This document shows positions 24,134 through 32,357 of a stretch of DNA of 32,968 bases, piece by piece. Origin of the DNA: an uncultured Bacteroidaceae bacterium (GTDB lineage Bacteria; Bacteroidota; Bacteroidia; Bacteroidales; Bacteroidaceae); the NCBI GenBank assembly GCA_934426255.1, contig CAKRYD010000026.1:1-32968 (forward strand), written 5' to 3'. The translations under genes and the position numbers were made by a program. Position 1 is the first letter of the stretch. Each line of letters starts with the position of its first letter. Under the pieces are notes generated by a model that saw nothing but the letters and a program-made list of their open reading frames with translations, ran no database searches and was not told the origin of the DNA.

Positions 24134-25642
24134 ATGGAAATACGACATACGTTATCCCCTAATACGCTTCTTATCAACGGCAAACGGAAATATCGCATTG
24201 TTTCCGTGCTTGGAAAAGGTGGCTTCGGCATTACCTACAAAGCGATTGGTGAACTCATCGACGGCAATATGGTTCATAAAATTGATTATGCCATCAAGGA
24301 ATTCTATATGTCTTCCATCTGTACGCGCAACGATGACGGATCTGTCGAAGTAAACCCTGTTCAGCGTCCTGCTTTTGACAAATGCCGCTCCGATTTTCAG
24401 AAAGAAGCGAAGTCGCTTCGCCACTTGCCGCTTAATGAAGGTATAGTGCGCGTCAATGAAGTCTTTGATGCCAATCAGACTTCTTACTATGTTATGGAAT
24501 TCCTGGGTAGTGAAACTTTGCAGGAATACATAACCAACAACGGACCTCTCAACGAAGAAGGAGCTTTGGCCGTTTTTGCCCGTTTGGCATCGGCCATTGC
24601 TTTTCTTCATTCTCAAAAGAGAATGCATCTCGATATAAAGCCCGAAAACATCATGTTGGTCGGTGGGCTTCCCAAGTTGATAGATTTCGGTTTGTCGCTT
24701 CGTTTCAAGTCAGGCGGCAAAGCCACTCACAATGTCCACACAGGTTGCAGCGACGGTTATGCTCCCGTTGAGCAATATGCCGGCATCACCCGTTTCAGCC
24801 CGTCTGCCGATATCTACGCTCTTGGTGCCGTGCTCTTCTTTATGCTTACCGGAACAAAGCCTGTATGTGCCGCCGACATGTCTTCCGATTTCATTCGCCG
24901 CCATCTTCCGGCAGCCCTTTCGTCTGATACCAGTGCGTTGATCATCAAATGTATGCAGAAAAATGCCGACCAACGATATGCTTCAGCCGAAAGCCTGCTT
25001 CAGAGTCTCATGCCCCTTACGATGGCAGCCGATGCCAATGCCACCGTGCTCATCGGCGGTAACAACCATTCCGCTTCTGTTTCCTTATCGCGCTTTTTGC
25101 GTTGTGCCGGCATATTGCTGCTGGTGGCATTTATCTTCTTGTTGGGTGCCATCGGTTTCAAGTGGCTTTATCGCGATTCCGCACCGTTGCCGGTTGTGGC
25201 TTCTACCGATACGATTGCCGGCAGCCAACCGGCAGATACACCTTCTGTGCAGGAGCCGCAAGCTTCTCGTGTCCGCCCGATTTCCATACCGGCAGCCATG
25301 CCTGCTGGCCCAACATCTCATGCAGCCGCTTCTGCTCCCAATACCTCTTCTCCTGCCCGGCAGCATCTTACCCGCCCCGTTTCTTCCTCTCAAAAGCCTC
25401 CATCCTCCCGTCCGCACGATTTGGGCTATGCCCTTTGGGACGGGGCTTTGAAAGACGGGCTACCTCATGGGCACGGCACCATGACTTTTACCCGTTCTCA
25501 TCTTATCGACAGCCGTTTAGACCGGCAGTATATGGCTCAAAGCGGTGATTGTCTGACCGGAGAATATATCCGCGGAAAACTCGTCGCGGGTCATTGGTAT
25601 CGTGACGGCAAGAAATTAGAATATATCATTATAGGCGATTAA
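24134..25642 (+). CDS. Transmembrane Ser/Thr protein kinase with C-terminal MORN-like repeats
   Basis: The 502-residue protein has a Hanks-type kinase domain at about 18-292. The motifs are GKGGFG (27-32), K55 in AIKEF, E91 in KEAKSL, HLDIKPEN (165-172, catalytic D167), DFG (184-186) and an APVEQYA activation-loop end. HRD reads HLD, so it lacks the arginine typical of activation-loop-regulated kinases. A single membrane helix (323-345) follows, then a Pro/Ser/Ala-rich linker (350-430). The last 70 residues carry two MORN-like units (YALWDGALKDGLPHGHGTMTF and GDCLTGEYIRGKLVAGHWY). With the kinase inside, the MORN part should face the periplasm and may act as the sensor. Only 3 bases separate it from the upstream FHA gene. 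No phosphatase gene is seen nearby. Confidence 0.92.
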   Translation: MEIRHTLSPNTLLINGKRKYRIVSVLGKGGFGITYKAIGELIDGNMVHKIDYAIKEFYMSSICTRNDDGSVEVNPVQRPAFDKCRSDFQKEAKSLRHLPLNEGIVRVNEVFDANQTSYYVMEFLGSETLQEYITNNGPLNEEGALAVFARLASAIAFLHSQKRMHLDIKPENIMLVGGLPKLIDFGLSLRFKSGGKATHNVHTGCSDGYAPVEQYAGITRFSPSADIYALGAVLFFMLTGTKPVCAADMSSDFIRRHLPAALSSDTSALIIKCMQKNADQRYASAESLLQSLMPLTMAADANATVLIGGNNHSASVSLSRFLRCAGILLLVAFIFLLGAIGFKWLYRDSAPLPVVASTDTIAGSQPADTPSVQEPQASRVRPISIPAAMPAGPTSHAAASAPNTSSPARQHLTRPVSSSQKPPSSRPHDLGYALWDGALKDGLPHGHGTMTFTRSHLIDSRLDRQYMAQSGDCLTGEYIRGKLVAGHWYRDGKKLEYIIIGD

Positions 25643-25652
25643 TAGAATAGTT

Positions 25653-26942
25653 ATGAAACGAATATTGTCTGCATTGTTCATATCGGCCGTTTCCATCATC
25701 GGCATATCGGCTCAAAGTGTCGTTGACCAGATAGACCAAATCCGTTCAGACGGCAATTATCTCTACGTCAACGTCTACCATGCCTCCGAAGATTCGGCGC
25801 GTAGCGAAGCCGAAAGACGCCTTGTGCGTTTGGTCAAGATGTACAACAAAACCTCTGTTCCCCTTCACACCTTGCAGCCGCATGTCAAAGAGTTGAAAAG
25901 GAAAACCTCTTCCGGCAAGTTCTGCATATTCATGTATGTGCGCAAAAAAGCCTGGGCGGCATCGCCCGCATCTTCCGATACGCCTGCCGCGTCTTCCACG
26001 GTTCCCGACACCGTAAGATTCCGCTTTCGCGACGGTCTGTCCGATCTTTCGCTAAAGAGCGCCATGGAGCGCAACCTCTCATTGCTGCTTACGGCCATCA
26101 ACAAGGCACAGAAAGCCGGCCGTCCCATCAGTTTTTCCGGCATATCCATTACCGAGACGGCCCATACCGGGCTCGCGGGCACGTGGGAAAATGTCAAGTT
26201 CAGCTGTACTGCCAAAAACAATTTCTGCTATTGCCTGCGCGATGTGTCTGAATACAACGTGCGCGACATTCCCGTGCGCATCACCGGCTCCGACAGCTAC
26301 AAGGGCAACCTCAACCGTTCGCTCAGCATCAGCTTCAACAGCCGGGGCTACATCACCGCCGTGCGCTTCGCCGCCGAAAAAACCACCTACAACCGCATCA
26401 TGTCGGCACAGGGCGGCAACGAGGTCAAAGACGAGGCACGCCGCCGCACCATCCTCGCCTTTGTCGAAAACTACCGCAACTACTACATCGAGAAAAACCT
26501 CAAGGCCATCGAACAAATCTTCGACAACAACGCCCTCATCATCACCGGGCGTGTCATACGCGTGGCCACCCGCCATAAAAGCGACCTTGGCAAGATGACC
26601 ATGTCCAAAAACGTGGTCTACCGCAAGCAGAACAAGGCCGAATACATCAAAAACCTTGAACGTGTGTTCAAGGCCAACAAATACATTCAGCTCGATTTCG
26701 ACTACAACGGCGTCACCGTTGTGCAAGACAAGGAAAAGCCCTACATCTACGGCGTAACGCTCAAACAGGTGTGGAATTCCCAAAACAAATCCGGTAAGAA
26801 CTATTCCGACGAGGGCTACCTTTTCCTTGCCTGGGACTTCTCCGACGAGTCCCACCCTCAGATTCACGTGCGCACGTGGCAGCCCGTCGAGGCCGTCAGT
26901 TCGCCCGACGACATCATCAACCTCAATTCTTTTAGATATTAA
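25653..26942 (+). CDS. Exported protein with C-terminal NTF2-like domain
   Basis: The 429-residue product has a signal peptide (1-20, ending SAQ). Residues 22-110 form an alpha/beta region with DSARSEAERRLVRLV and KFCIFMYVRK, followed by a short Ala/Ser/Pro linker. A second domain of unknown type spans about 120-260. The last part (about 265-420) has ILAFVENYRNYYIEKNL, then IEQIFDNNALIITG, a pattern of the SnoaL/NTF2-like fold, used for ligand binding or as a scaffold. No enzyme motif is apparent. It starts 10 bases after the kinase gene, so it is probably in the same operon, and is a candidate partner or target of the kinase's external domain. GC content rises noticeably within this gene. 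Confidence 0.82.
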   Translation: MKRILSALFISAVSIIGISAQSVVDQIDQIRSDGNYLYVNVYHASEDSARSEAERRLVRLVKMYNKTSVPLHTLQPHVKELKRKTSSGKFCIFMYVRKKAWAASPASSDTPAASSTVPDTVRFRFRDGLSDLSLKSAMERNLSLLLTAINKAQKAGRPISFSGISITETAHTGLAGTWENVKFSCTAKNNFCYCLRDVSEYNVRDIPVRITGSDSYKGNLNRSLSISFNSRGYITAVRFAAEKTTYNRIMSAQGGNEVKDEARRRTILAFVENYRNYYIEKNLKAIEQIFDNNALIITGRVIRVATRHKSDLGKMTMSKNVVYRKQNKAEYIKNLERVFKANKYIQLDFDYNGVTVVQDKEKPYIYGVTLKQVWNSQNKSGKNYSDEGYLFLAWDFSDESHPQIHVRTWQPVEAVSSPDDIINLNSFRY

Positions 26943-26961
26943 AACAAACCATCCGTAAACG

Positions 26962-27810
26962 ATGAAAAGATTCTGTCTCTTATTTGCCGCCTGTCTGCTA
27001 TATGTGGCAGCCGGCGCCCAGACATTGAAAGTCAAGAAAGAGCTTCGCGTGCTCAACTCCATCGAAGGCAAGATGGCCGCCACGCAGCGCATCGACAAAG
27101 CCGTTACCGGCAAGCCTTGTGCCCGTTTGCATGTGGCTCTGCCCGAATCGCGCTCTTTTGCCTTCGAAGGAAAAATCGAGGGCGAAGTCGACTACAAGGT
27201 TGGCGAAGCCATTGTCTACCTGCGTCCCGGCGCCTCCGACATCACCATCAAGAGTGCCCGCTACGGCAGTTTCACCTACGAGTTTCCCCAATTGCTGCAA
27301 TCGGGCAAGGACTATGAATTGGTCATCGCCATCGACCGCGACAAAGTGCGCACCCTGGTCATGCCCGTTGTGGCGTTGGGCAAAAACACCTCGTTCGGAG
27401 CCATGGTCGGACTCGTCAAAAAGTTCGGCGGCTACATCAAGGCTCATTCCGACTTTCATTCCCTTTCCAATACGCTCGAATGTACCGGCCAGGGGCTGCT
27501 TGTGCCATCGGGCGAAGAAATCTGGTTCAGCGGCAACACGCAGAAGAGCCGTTTTGCCGTTACGGGAGGTGCGCTCTACCGCCTTGCCAATCCCCTTTAC
27601 CTTTACGCCGGTACCGGGTATGGCAACCGCAACATGATTTGGGAAACCTCCGAAGGACAGCCGGCCAAGAACATCGATGCCAGCTGCAAGGGCATCGAAA
27701 CCGAGCTCGGCCTTGTCGGGCGCATCAACAACATTGCCGTCAGCGGCGGTGTCCAGTCGTGCCGGTTCAAGTATTGGGAGGCAGTCATCGGTGTGGGATT
27801 CATGTTCTAA
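26962..27810 (+). CDS. Exported protein, PEGA-like domain plus predicted beta-barrel
   Basis: The 282-residue protein has a signal peptide ending GAQ (residues 18-20). Residues 50-130 read as short strands with IVYLRPGASDITIKSARYGSF, similar to PEGA domains, which are surface beta-sandwich modules. From about 145 to the end, alternating strands with glycine and aromatic residues (YLYAGTGYGNRNMIWE, and the terminal GVGFMF ending in Phe) suggest a small outer-membrane barrel. The final phenylalanine is typical of Bam substrates. I do not know a function. It follows the NTF2-like gene after 19 bases and precedes the first FN3 lipoprotein gene by 25, which supports co-transcription. Confidence 0.82.
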   Translation: MKRFCLLFAACLLYVAAGAQTLKVKKELRVLNSIEGKMAATQRIDKAVTGKPCARLHVALPESRSFAFEGKIEGEVDYKVGEAIVYLRPGASDITIKSARYGSFTYEFPQLLQSGKDYELVIAIDRDKVRTLVMPVVALGKNTSFGAMVGLVKKFGGYIKAHSDFHSLSNTLECTGQGLLVPSGEEIWFSGNTQKSRFAVTGGALYRLANPLYLYAGTGYGNRNMIWETSEGQPAKNIDASCKGIETELGLVGRINNIAVSGGVQSCRFKYWEAVIGVGFMF

Positions 27811-27835
27811 CCGTCATTTTCAAAACGTTCAAGCC

Positions 27836-29494
27836 ATGAATCCCTGCAAAATCTTTCTGCGTCCGCTTTTATTGCTGTTGCCGTTGCTGTCGGTTGCCTG
27901 TTCCGACGATTTGAGCGGCCTGCGCCGGGCTCCCGGCGTCGAAGCCCTGGGGGCAACCGCCGTTACCCGTACCGAAGCCACGCTCAACGGCAGCTTGCTT
28001 AATGCCGAAGGCCGCACCATCCGTGCCTGCGGCTTTCTCTATGCCTCATCACCGTCTATGGCCGACTGTCAGACCCTATCCCTTCCGTCGCCTGTGTCCG
28101 ACGGTGACTTCTCATTGAAGCTCGAAAATCTCGAAGCCGGCCGCAAATACTACTATTGCACCTATGCATCGAGCGGCTACAGTACGGCAAGGAGCGCTGT
28201 GTGCGAGTTTACCACCGCGTTGAAAGGCACTCCGGTCTTTTCGGATGTCCGGGTTTCCCTTTCGGGTGTCTCTTCAGCCGATGTTTCTGCCCAATTGCTC
28301 GATGACGGCGGTTCTTCCCTGTCCATGTGTGGTTTTCTTTATAAGGAATATGTCGGTCAAGCCAGCGATGAAACCCTTTCTTTCAGCGGCAACGGTGTCA
28401 CCTTCATCTCTTCGCCCGACTTGAAAATCACGCTCACCGATCTGCAGCCCGGCAAATCGTATATGGTTTGTGTCATGGGGCTTTCCGGCAGTCACTTCGG
28501 CTATAGCCCGACAGCCGTTATCGTAATTCCTGCCACCGAACTTCCCGTTCTTTCCACCGTAGCTTTCGGCGACACCACCAACTCCTCTGTACATGTTTCC
28601 GCCCGATTGCTTTCTTCGGGTTCGTCCGATGTCGTGGAGCGTGGCTTCTGCTACAGTCTTGAAAAGTCCGAACCCACGGTCGTGGGCCATGTCGTCCGCG
28701 ACAACAACTTCGGCGTGGAACTTCGGGCGGTTCTTTCAGATCTGCAGGCGGGCGAAACCTACTATGTGCGTGCTTTTGCCCAAAACGCCGGCGGCTACGC
28801 CTATGGCCCCGTTTCGACGCTGACCATTATGAATGGCCTCGTGGTGAAAACCGGCGATGCCACCGATGTGACGGCCGCTTCGGCAACCGTTGCCGGTGCC
28901 ATAGCATTCAACAACACCGGTGCCGTCAAGTCGGTGGGCTTCTGCTGGAGTGCTGATAACAGCCTTCCTACCATCACCGACAACAATGCCGTTGTTTCTT
29001 CGTCGGCCGACGGGTTCAGCTATACTCTCTCGTCGCTCCGCCCCGAAACTACCTACTATTATCGGGCTTTTGCCGAGAGCGCCCGTGGCATTGCTTATGG
29101 CGAAGTCCAGACGTTTACCACCCTTTCCGGTGCCGCCGGCACCGTGGCCGCTATGGTCGGCACGTGGAATTGCCGCGAAGAGCATACCGACCGTCTCGGA
29201 CAGATCTATTACAAAGACTATACCGTTACCTTCAATAGCGACGGCACGTTCACGTCATCTGCTCTCGACTACATCTCCTCTTCTTGGAGTGTCAGTGGTA
29301 CCGATTTGCGTGCCAACGCCTTCACCATTGCATCGCGTGATGTCAATTCCGGACAGGATTTCCAATGCACGCTCGACGATGCGGCCTATCCCACACGCCT
29401 TACAGGTACTGTCCGCGATTGGGTCATCAATTCTAATACGCTCGGCAGCACCAATAATGTTTATGAGGTGGTGCTGACGCGAAATACCCATTAA
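27836..29494 (+). CDS. FN3-repeat lipoprotein with lipocalin-like C-terminal domain
   Basis: From the ATG at 27836 the product has 552 residues. The frame is open from 27677, but the earlier part overlaps the previous gene and would bury the signal peptide. The lipobox is LSVAC with C22, followed by SDD, which fits the Bacteroidetes lipoprotein export signal and so predicts surface exposure. Four fibronectin-III-like repeats of about 90 residues follow. Their hallmarks are a CGF or GFCY/GFCW turn, LxAGxxYYxRAF, and GYxYGPV. The last 110 residues (from about MVGTWNCREE) resemble a lipocalin-like sandwich. Such proteins may act in adhesion or glycan binding. The next gene is its paralogue, 3 bases downstream. 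Confidence 0.88.
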   Translation: MNPCKIFLRPLLLLLPLLSVACSDDLSGLRRAPGVEALGATAVTRTEATLNGSLLNAEGRTIRACGFLYASSPSMADCQTLSLPSPVSDGDFSLKLENLEAGRKYYYCTYASSGYSTARSAVCEFTTALKGTPVFSDVRVSLSGVSSADVSAQLLDDGGSSLSMCGFLYKEYVGQASDETLSFSGNGVTFISSPDLKITLTDLQPGKSYMVCVMGLSGSHFGYSPTAVIVIPATELPVLSTVAFGDTTNSSVHVSARLLSSGSSDVVERGFCYSLEKSEPTVVGHVVRDNNFGVELRAVLSDLQAGETYYVRAFAQNAGGYAYGPVSTLTIMNGLVVKTGDATDVTAASATVAGAIAFNNTGAVKSVGFCWSADNSLPTITDNNAVVSSSADGFSYTLSSLRPETTYYYRAFAESARGIAYGEVQTFTTLSGAAGTVAAMVGTWNCREEHTDRLGQIYYKDYTVTFNSDGTFTSSALDYISSSWSVSGTDLRANAFTIASRDVNSGQDFQCTLDDAAYPTRLTGTVRDWVINSNTLGSTNNVYEVVLTRNTH

Positions 29495-29497
29495 GTC

Positions 29498-31117
29498 ATG
29501 AAGCGATTGTTATTTTATTATAGTTTGTACGCACTGTCGGTGTTTCTGCTTGCGGCCTGTTCCGATGATATGAACGGCCTCAGGCAGGCTCCCGGCTTGC
29601 AGGCGGGCAATGCCGATGGCGTGACTCGTTTCGGTGCCACGCTTCATGCAACCGTCAACAACCCCGAAGGGCGCGTTATCCATGAATGCGGCTTCCTGCT
29701 GTCTGCGTTCCCGTCTATGGCCGATGCTCAGACCATGTCTTTGCCATCGCCCGTGTCCGAAGGAGGTTTCTCCTATACCCTGACCGGCCTTGAAGCCGGC
29801 CGCGACTATTACTATTGCGCCTATGTTTCGAGCGGCTACAGCACAGTGCGCAGCGACATACGCAAGTTTACCACCCTTCTGCTTGATGGTCCTGTCTTTG
29901 CGCCACCGGTGGTTGAAGTGCAGGGTTTCACCTCGCTGCGCGTGTCGTCGCAACTGCTTGACAACGGTGGTTCCGATCTGACCGTTTGTGGCTTTCTCTA
30001 TAAGGAAACCGATGATGCTGAGGCAGAGCTGTCGCTCGGACAACCCGGTGTGGTGTTCATTTCCTCGCCATCCCTGCAGACCGACATCATCGACCTGCGC
30101 CCTTCGCACACCTATGTGATTTGTGCCGTCGGTGTGTCCAACGATGTTTTCGGTAGCAGCGCCAATGCAGTGGTCACCCTGCCGCAAACCCTCCTGCCGT
30201 CGCTCTCGTCGGTGGCCTTCAGCGACACCACGTTGCTCTCCGTGCGCCTTTCGGCAAGGCTTCTGTCTCACGGCACTGGTTCGGTCACCGAATGCGGCTT
30301 CTGCTACAGTCGCGAGCAGAGCGAACCCACCGTTGTCGATTTGGTGCTGCCCGTTTCCGTAGGCGACCGCATGGAAGCCGTCTTGCCCGATGTGCAGGCG
30401 CAACGCGACTACTACATACGTGCCTATGCTCGCAACGGCGAGGGCTACGCCTACGGGCCTGTGGCCGTCTATCGCCTTGAATACGGCATCAGCCTCCTCA
30501 CAGCCGAGGCCGCCGACATCGGCCGCACGCAGGCCCGCCTTCGTGCCTCAATGGTGCTCGGCAATGCTTTGACCGTCAAGTCGCGCGGTTTCTGCTGGAC
30601 CACCGGCGATGCGCTGCCTACCGTTACCGACAGTCATGTGCTGGTCGGTGGCAACGATACGGAGTTTTCTTATCTTCTGACCGGTCTGAAGCCCTCTTCG
30701 AGGGTATGCTATCGTCCGTTCGTCGATTATGCCGGTACCATCTTCTATGGCGAGGCTAAGGAGTTGGTCACTCTGCCTGTGGCATTGGCCACGGTATCTA
30801 CCGGCAATGCTTCTGCCGTCACCGCCTCGGGGGCAGTTCTGACGGCCACGGTCGATGATGCGGGCGACGGCACCGTCATGGAGCGCGGCTTCTGCTGGAG
30901 CCTCACCGACGAGGCTCCGACCATAGAGACAGCCCATCAGGCAGCCGAAGGTGACGCTTTCAGACTGGAACTTGCTTCGCTCCGCTCGGCTTCTACCTAC
31001 CATTATCGCGCCTACGTACGCAATGAGGCCGGAGTGGCCTATGGCGAAACCAAAACTTTTACCACATTGAAACGCACGCCCTCGGGCGGCGATATAGACT
31101 ATCCGGCAGAGGAATGA
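29498..31117 (+). CDS. FN3-repeat lipoprotein, paralogue of the preceding gene
   Basis: The 539-residue product has lipobox LLAAC with C21, then SDDMNGL, almost the same start as its neighbour (SDDLSGL). It carries five FN3-like repeats instead of four, with GFCW and GVAYGETKTFTTL in the last. It ends shortly after (SGGDIDYPAEE) without the lipocalin-like domain. The first repeat is the closest to its neighbour, sharing SLPSPVS and YYYC-Y-SSGYST blocks. The pair therefore arose by tandem duplication followed by domain loss or gain. A surface role is inferred from the Cys-Ser-Asp-Asp export signal. After the stop there is a 192-base gap before the next gene. Confidence 0.88.
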   Translation: MKRLLFYYSLYALSVFLLAACSDDMNGLRQAPGLQAGNADGVTRFGATLHATVNNPEGRVIHECGFLLSAFPSMADAQTMSLPSPVSEGGFSYTLTGLEAGRDYYYCAYVSSGYSTVRSDIRKFTTLLLDGPVFAPPVVEVQGFTSLRVSSQLLDNGGSDLTVCGFLYKETDDAEAELSLGQPGVVFISSPSLQTDIIDLRPSHTYVICAVGVSNDVFGSSANAVVTLPQTLLPSLSSVAFSDTTLLSVRLSARLLSHGTGSVTECGFCYSREQSEPTVVDLVLPVSVGDRMEAVLPDVQAQRDYYIRAYARNGEGYAYGPVAVYRLEYGISLLTAEAADIGRTQARLRASMVLGNALTVKSRGFCWTTGDALPTVTDSHVLVGGNDTEFSYLLTGLKPSSRVCYRPFVDYAGTIFYGEAKELVTLPVALATVSTGNASAVTASGAVLTATVDDAGDGTVMERGFCWSLTDEAPTIETAHQAAEGDAFRLELASLRSASTYHYRAYVRNEAGVAYGETKTFTTLKRTPSGGDIDYPAEE

Positions 31118-31309
31118 GGCTTTGCCGGACAACCGGCAAGACCAACGGGAGACACAGCATTTTTCGGGGCTGCAAATCCGTTTTCGAGCCTTGTGCTTTC
31201 AGTCTCCGGCGCAGCGAATAAAGTCCTGTTGCCTGCAGAAATATCCATACGGCCTTTATCAGAGAAGGCACAACAACACAAACAACAATCAAAAACAAAA
31301 AAGAATAAG

Positions 31310-32338
31310 ATGAAAAAGATAGTTATTATTTTCGTTTGCTGCCTGATGGCAGCCATGGGAGCATCGGCACAGGATCTGCCGACAACAGTTTTGAAATCGA
31401 GCAAAGGCATCAAGGTTTTCTACGGCGTGAAATCGCTGGTCGAGGCCGTCGATTCCATCAAGGCCTGGGGACAGGACGATTCGCCCTGTTCGCTCACCCT
31501 TTCGTCGGGCGTGTTTGAAGCACCTTCCGATTTCGATGTCAGCAACATGCCCAACATCCTGATACGCGGAGCGGGAATGGACGGCGGAACGGGCACCACA
31601 GTGCAAAGCGATAACACGACACTGAAAAGCAGTGCAAAGCTCGATGTGGAGGGCATCTACTTCCGTACAACGTTTAGTGCCAATCCCGTTAAGAAGACCT
31701 TCACAAGGTGCCGGTTTAAAAAGTATACTTCAAGCGGAGAAGCTGGGGATACCTATCTGAACGACAATATTTTCATACAGTGCAAGATGGAAAATTTGGC
31801 AGTGAATAGCCAATCCAAGTTTACTGCTTTCAATTCAATCTTTATCTGTAATGCTAGTATGAGTTATTGGCAAGCGGAATTCAATAACTGCCTTGTGCAG
31901 TTGCAGAGTTATGTAAGTGATTTAGATAATTATGGGGGCATGACGAATATGTATAATTGCATTATCGCTGCTATCAGTGGTTCCAGCTCTGCTTTTGATG
32001 CAAGAGTGAATTTGAACAAATGTTTGGTGCTTAATAATTGTTCCAGTATATTTGAAAACCAAACCAGTTTGACAAACATAAGTTTGCCCTACGACAGCAT
32101 TTCGACCGTATTCAAAACCTACACGGGAACTTATACCATCGAAGAGACTTTTGAGCTGACCGATGAGGCCAAAGCCAAATATCTGGGCGCGGACGGCCGG
32201 CAGGTGGGCATCTATGGCGGCGACTATTCGTACGATCCGTCCGTGAGTTATCCGCATATCACGAAGAAGACCGTGGCCGCTCGGACGGAGAACGGCAAAC
32301 TGAAAGTAAATGTGGAGATAAGCGTCGGCAACAAGTAA
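31310..32338 (+). CDS. Exported beta-helix-like protein
   Basis: From the ATG at 31310 the product has 342 residues with a signal peptide (ending ASAQ at about 21). The frame is open from 31193, but the added 39 residues are not signal-like. Residues 55-290 contain repeated short strands with regularly placed N, C and F residues (NDNIFIQCKM, FNSIFICN, MYNCIIAA, LNKCLVLNN), the pattern of a right-handed beta-helix. The C terminus has GADGRQVGIYGGDY, which I associate with secreted Bacteroidetes beta-helix proteins. No catalytic signature is visible. The middle (about 31700-32100) is clearly more AT-rich than the two ends and its neighbours. The next gene begins 19 bases downstream. Confidence 0.82.
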   Translation: MKKIVIIFVCCLMAAMGASAQDLPTTVLKSSKGIKVFYGVKSLVEAVDSIKAWGQDDSPCSLTLSSGVFEAPSDFDVSNMPNILIRGAGMDGGTGTTVQSDNTTLKSSAKLDVEGIYFRTTFSANPVKKTFTRCRFKKYTSSGEAGDTYLNDNIFIQCKMENLAVNSQSKFTAFNSIFICNASMSYWQAEFNNCLVQLQSYVSDLDNYGGMTNMYNCIIAAISGSSSAFDARVNLNKCLVLNNCSSIFENQTSLTNISLPYDSISTVFKTYTGTYTIEETFELTDEAKAKYLGADGRQVGIYGGDYSYDPSVSYPHITKKTVAARTENGKLKVNVEISVGNK

Positions 32339-32357
32339 CGGCACAAGATTCCAAGAG

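Noticed and set aside
26079..27113. 344-codon open frame on the minus strand, rich in Val, Gly and Asp
   Set aside because: It is antisense to the NTF2-like gene and the start of the next gene. High GC makes such frames common, and the product has no recognisable motif.
31118..31309. Terminator or promoter in the gap between the second FN3 gene and the beta-helix gene
   Set aside because: A short GCCGG/CCGGC hairpin is present but without a T run, and no TAnnTTTG box was found.
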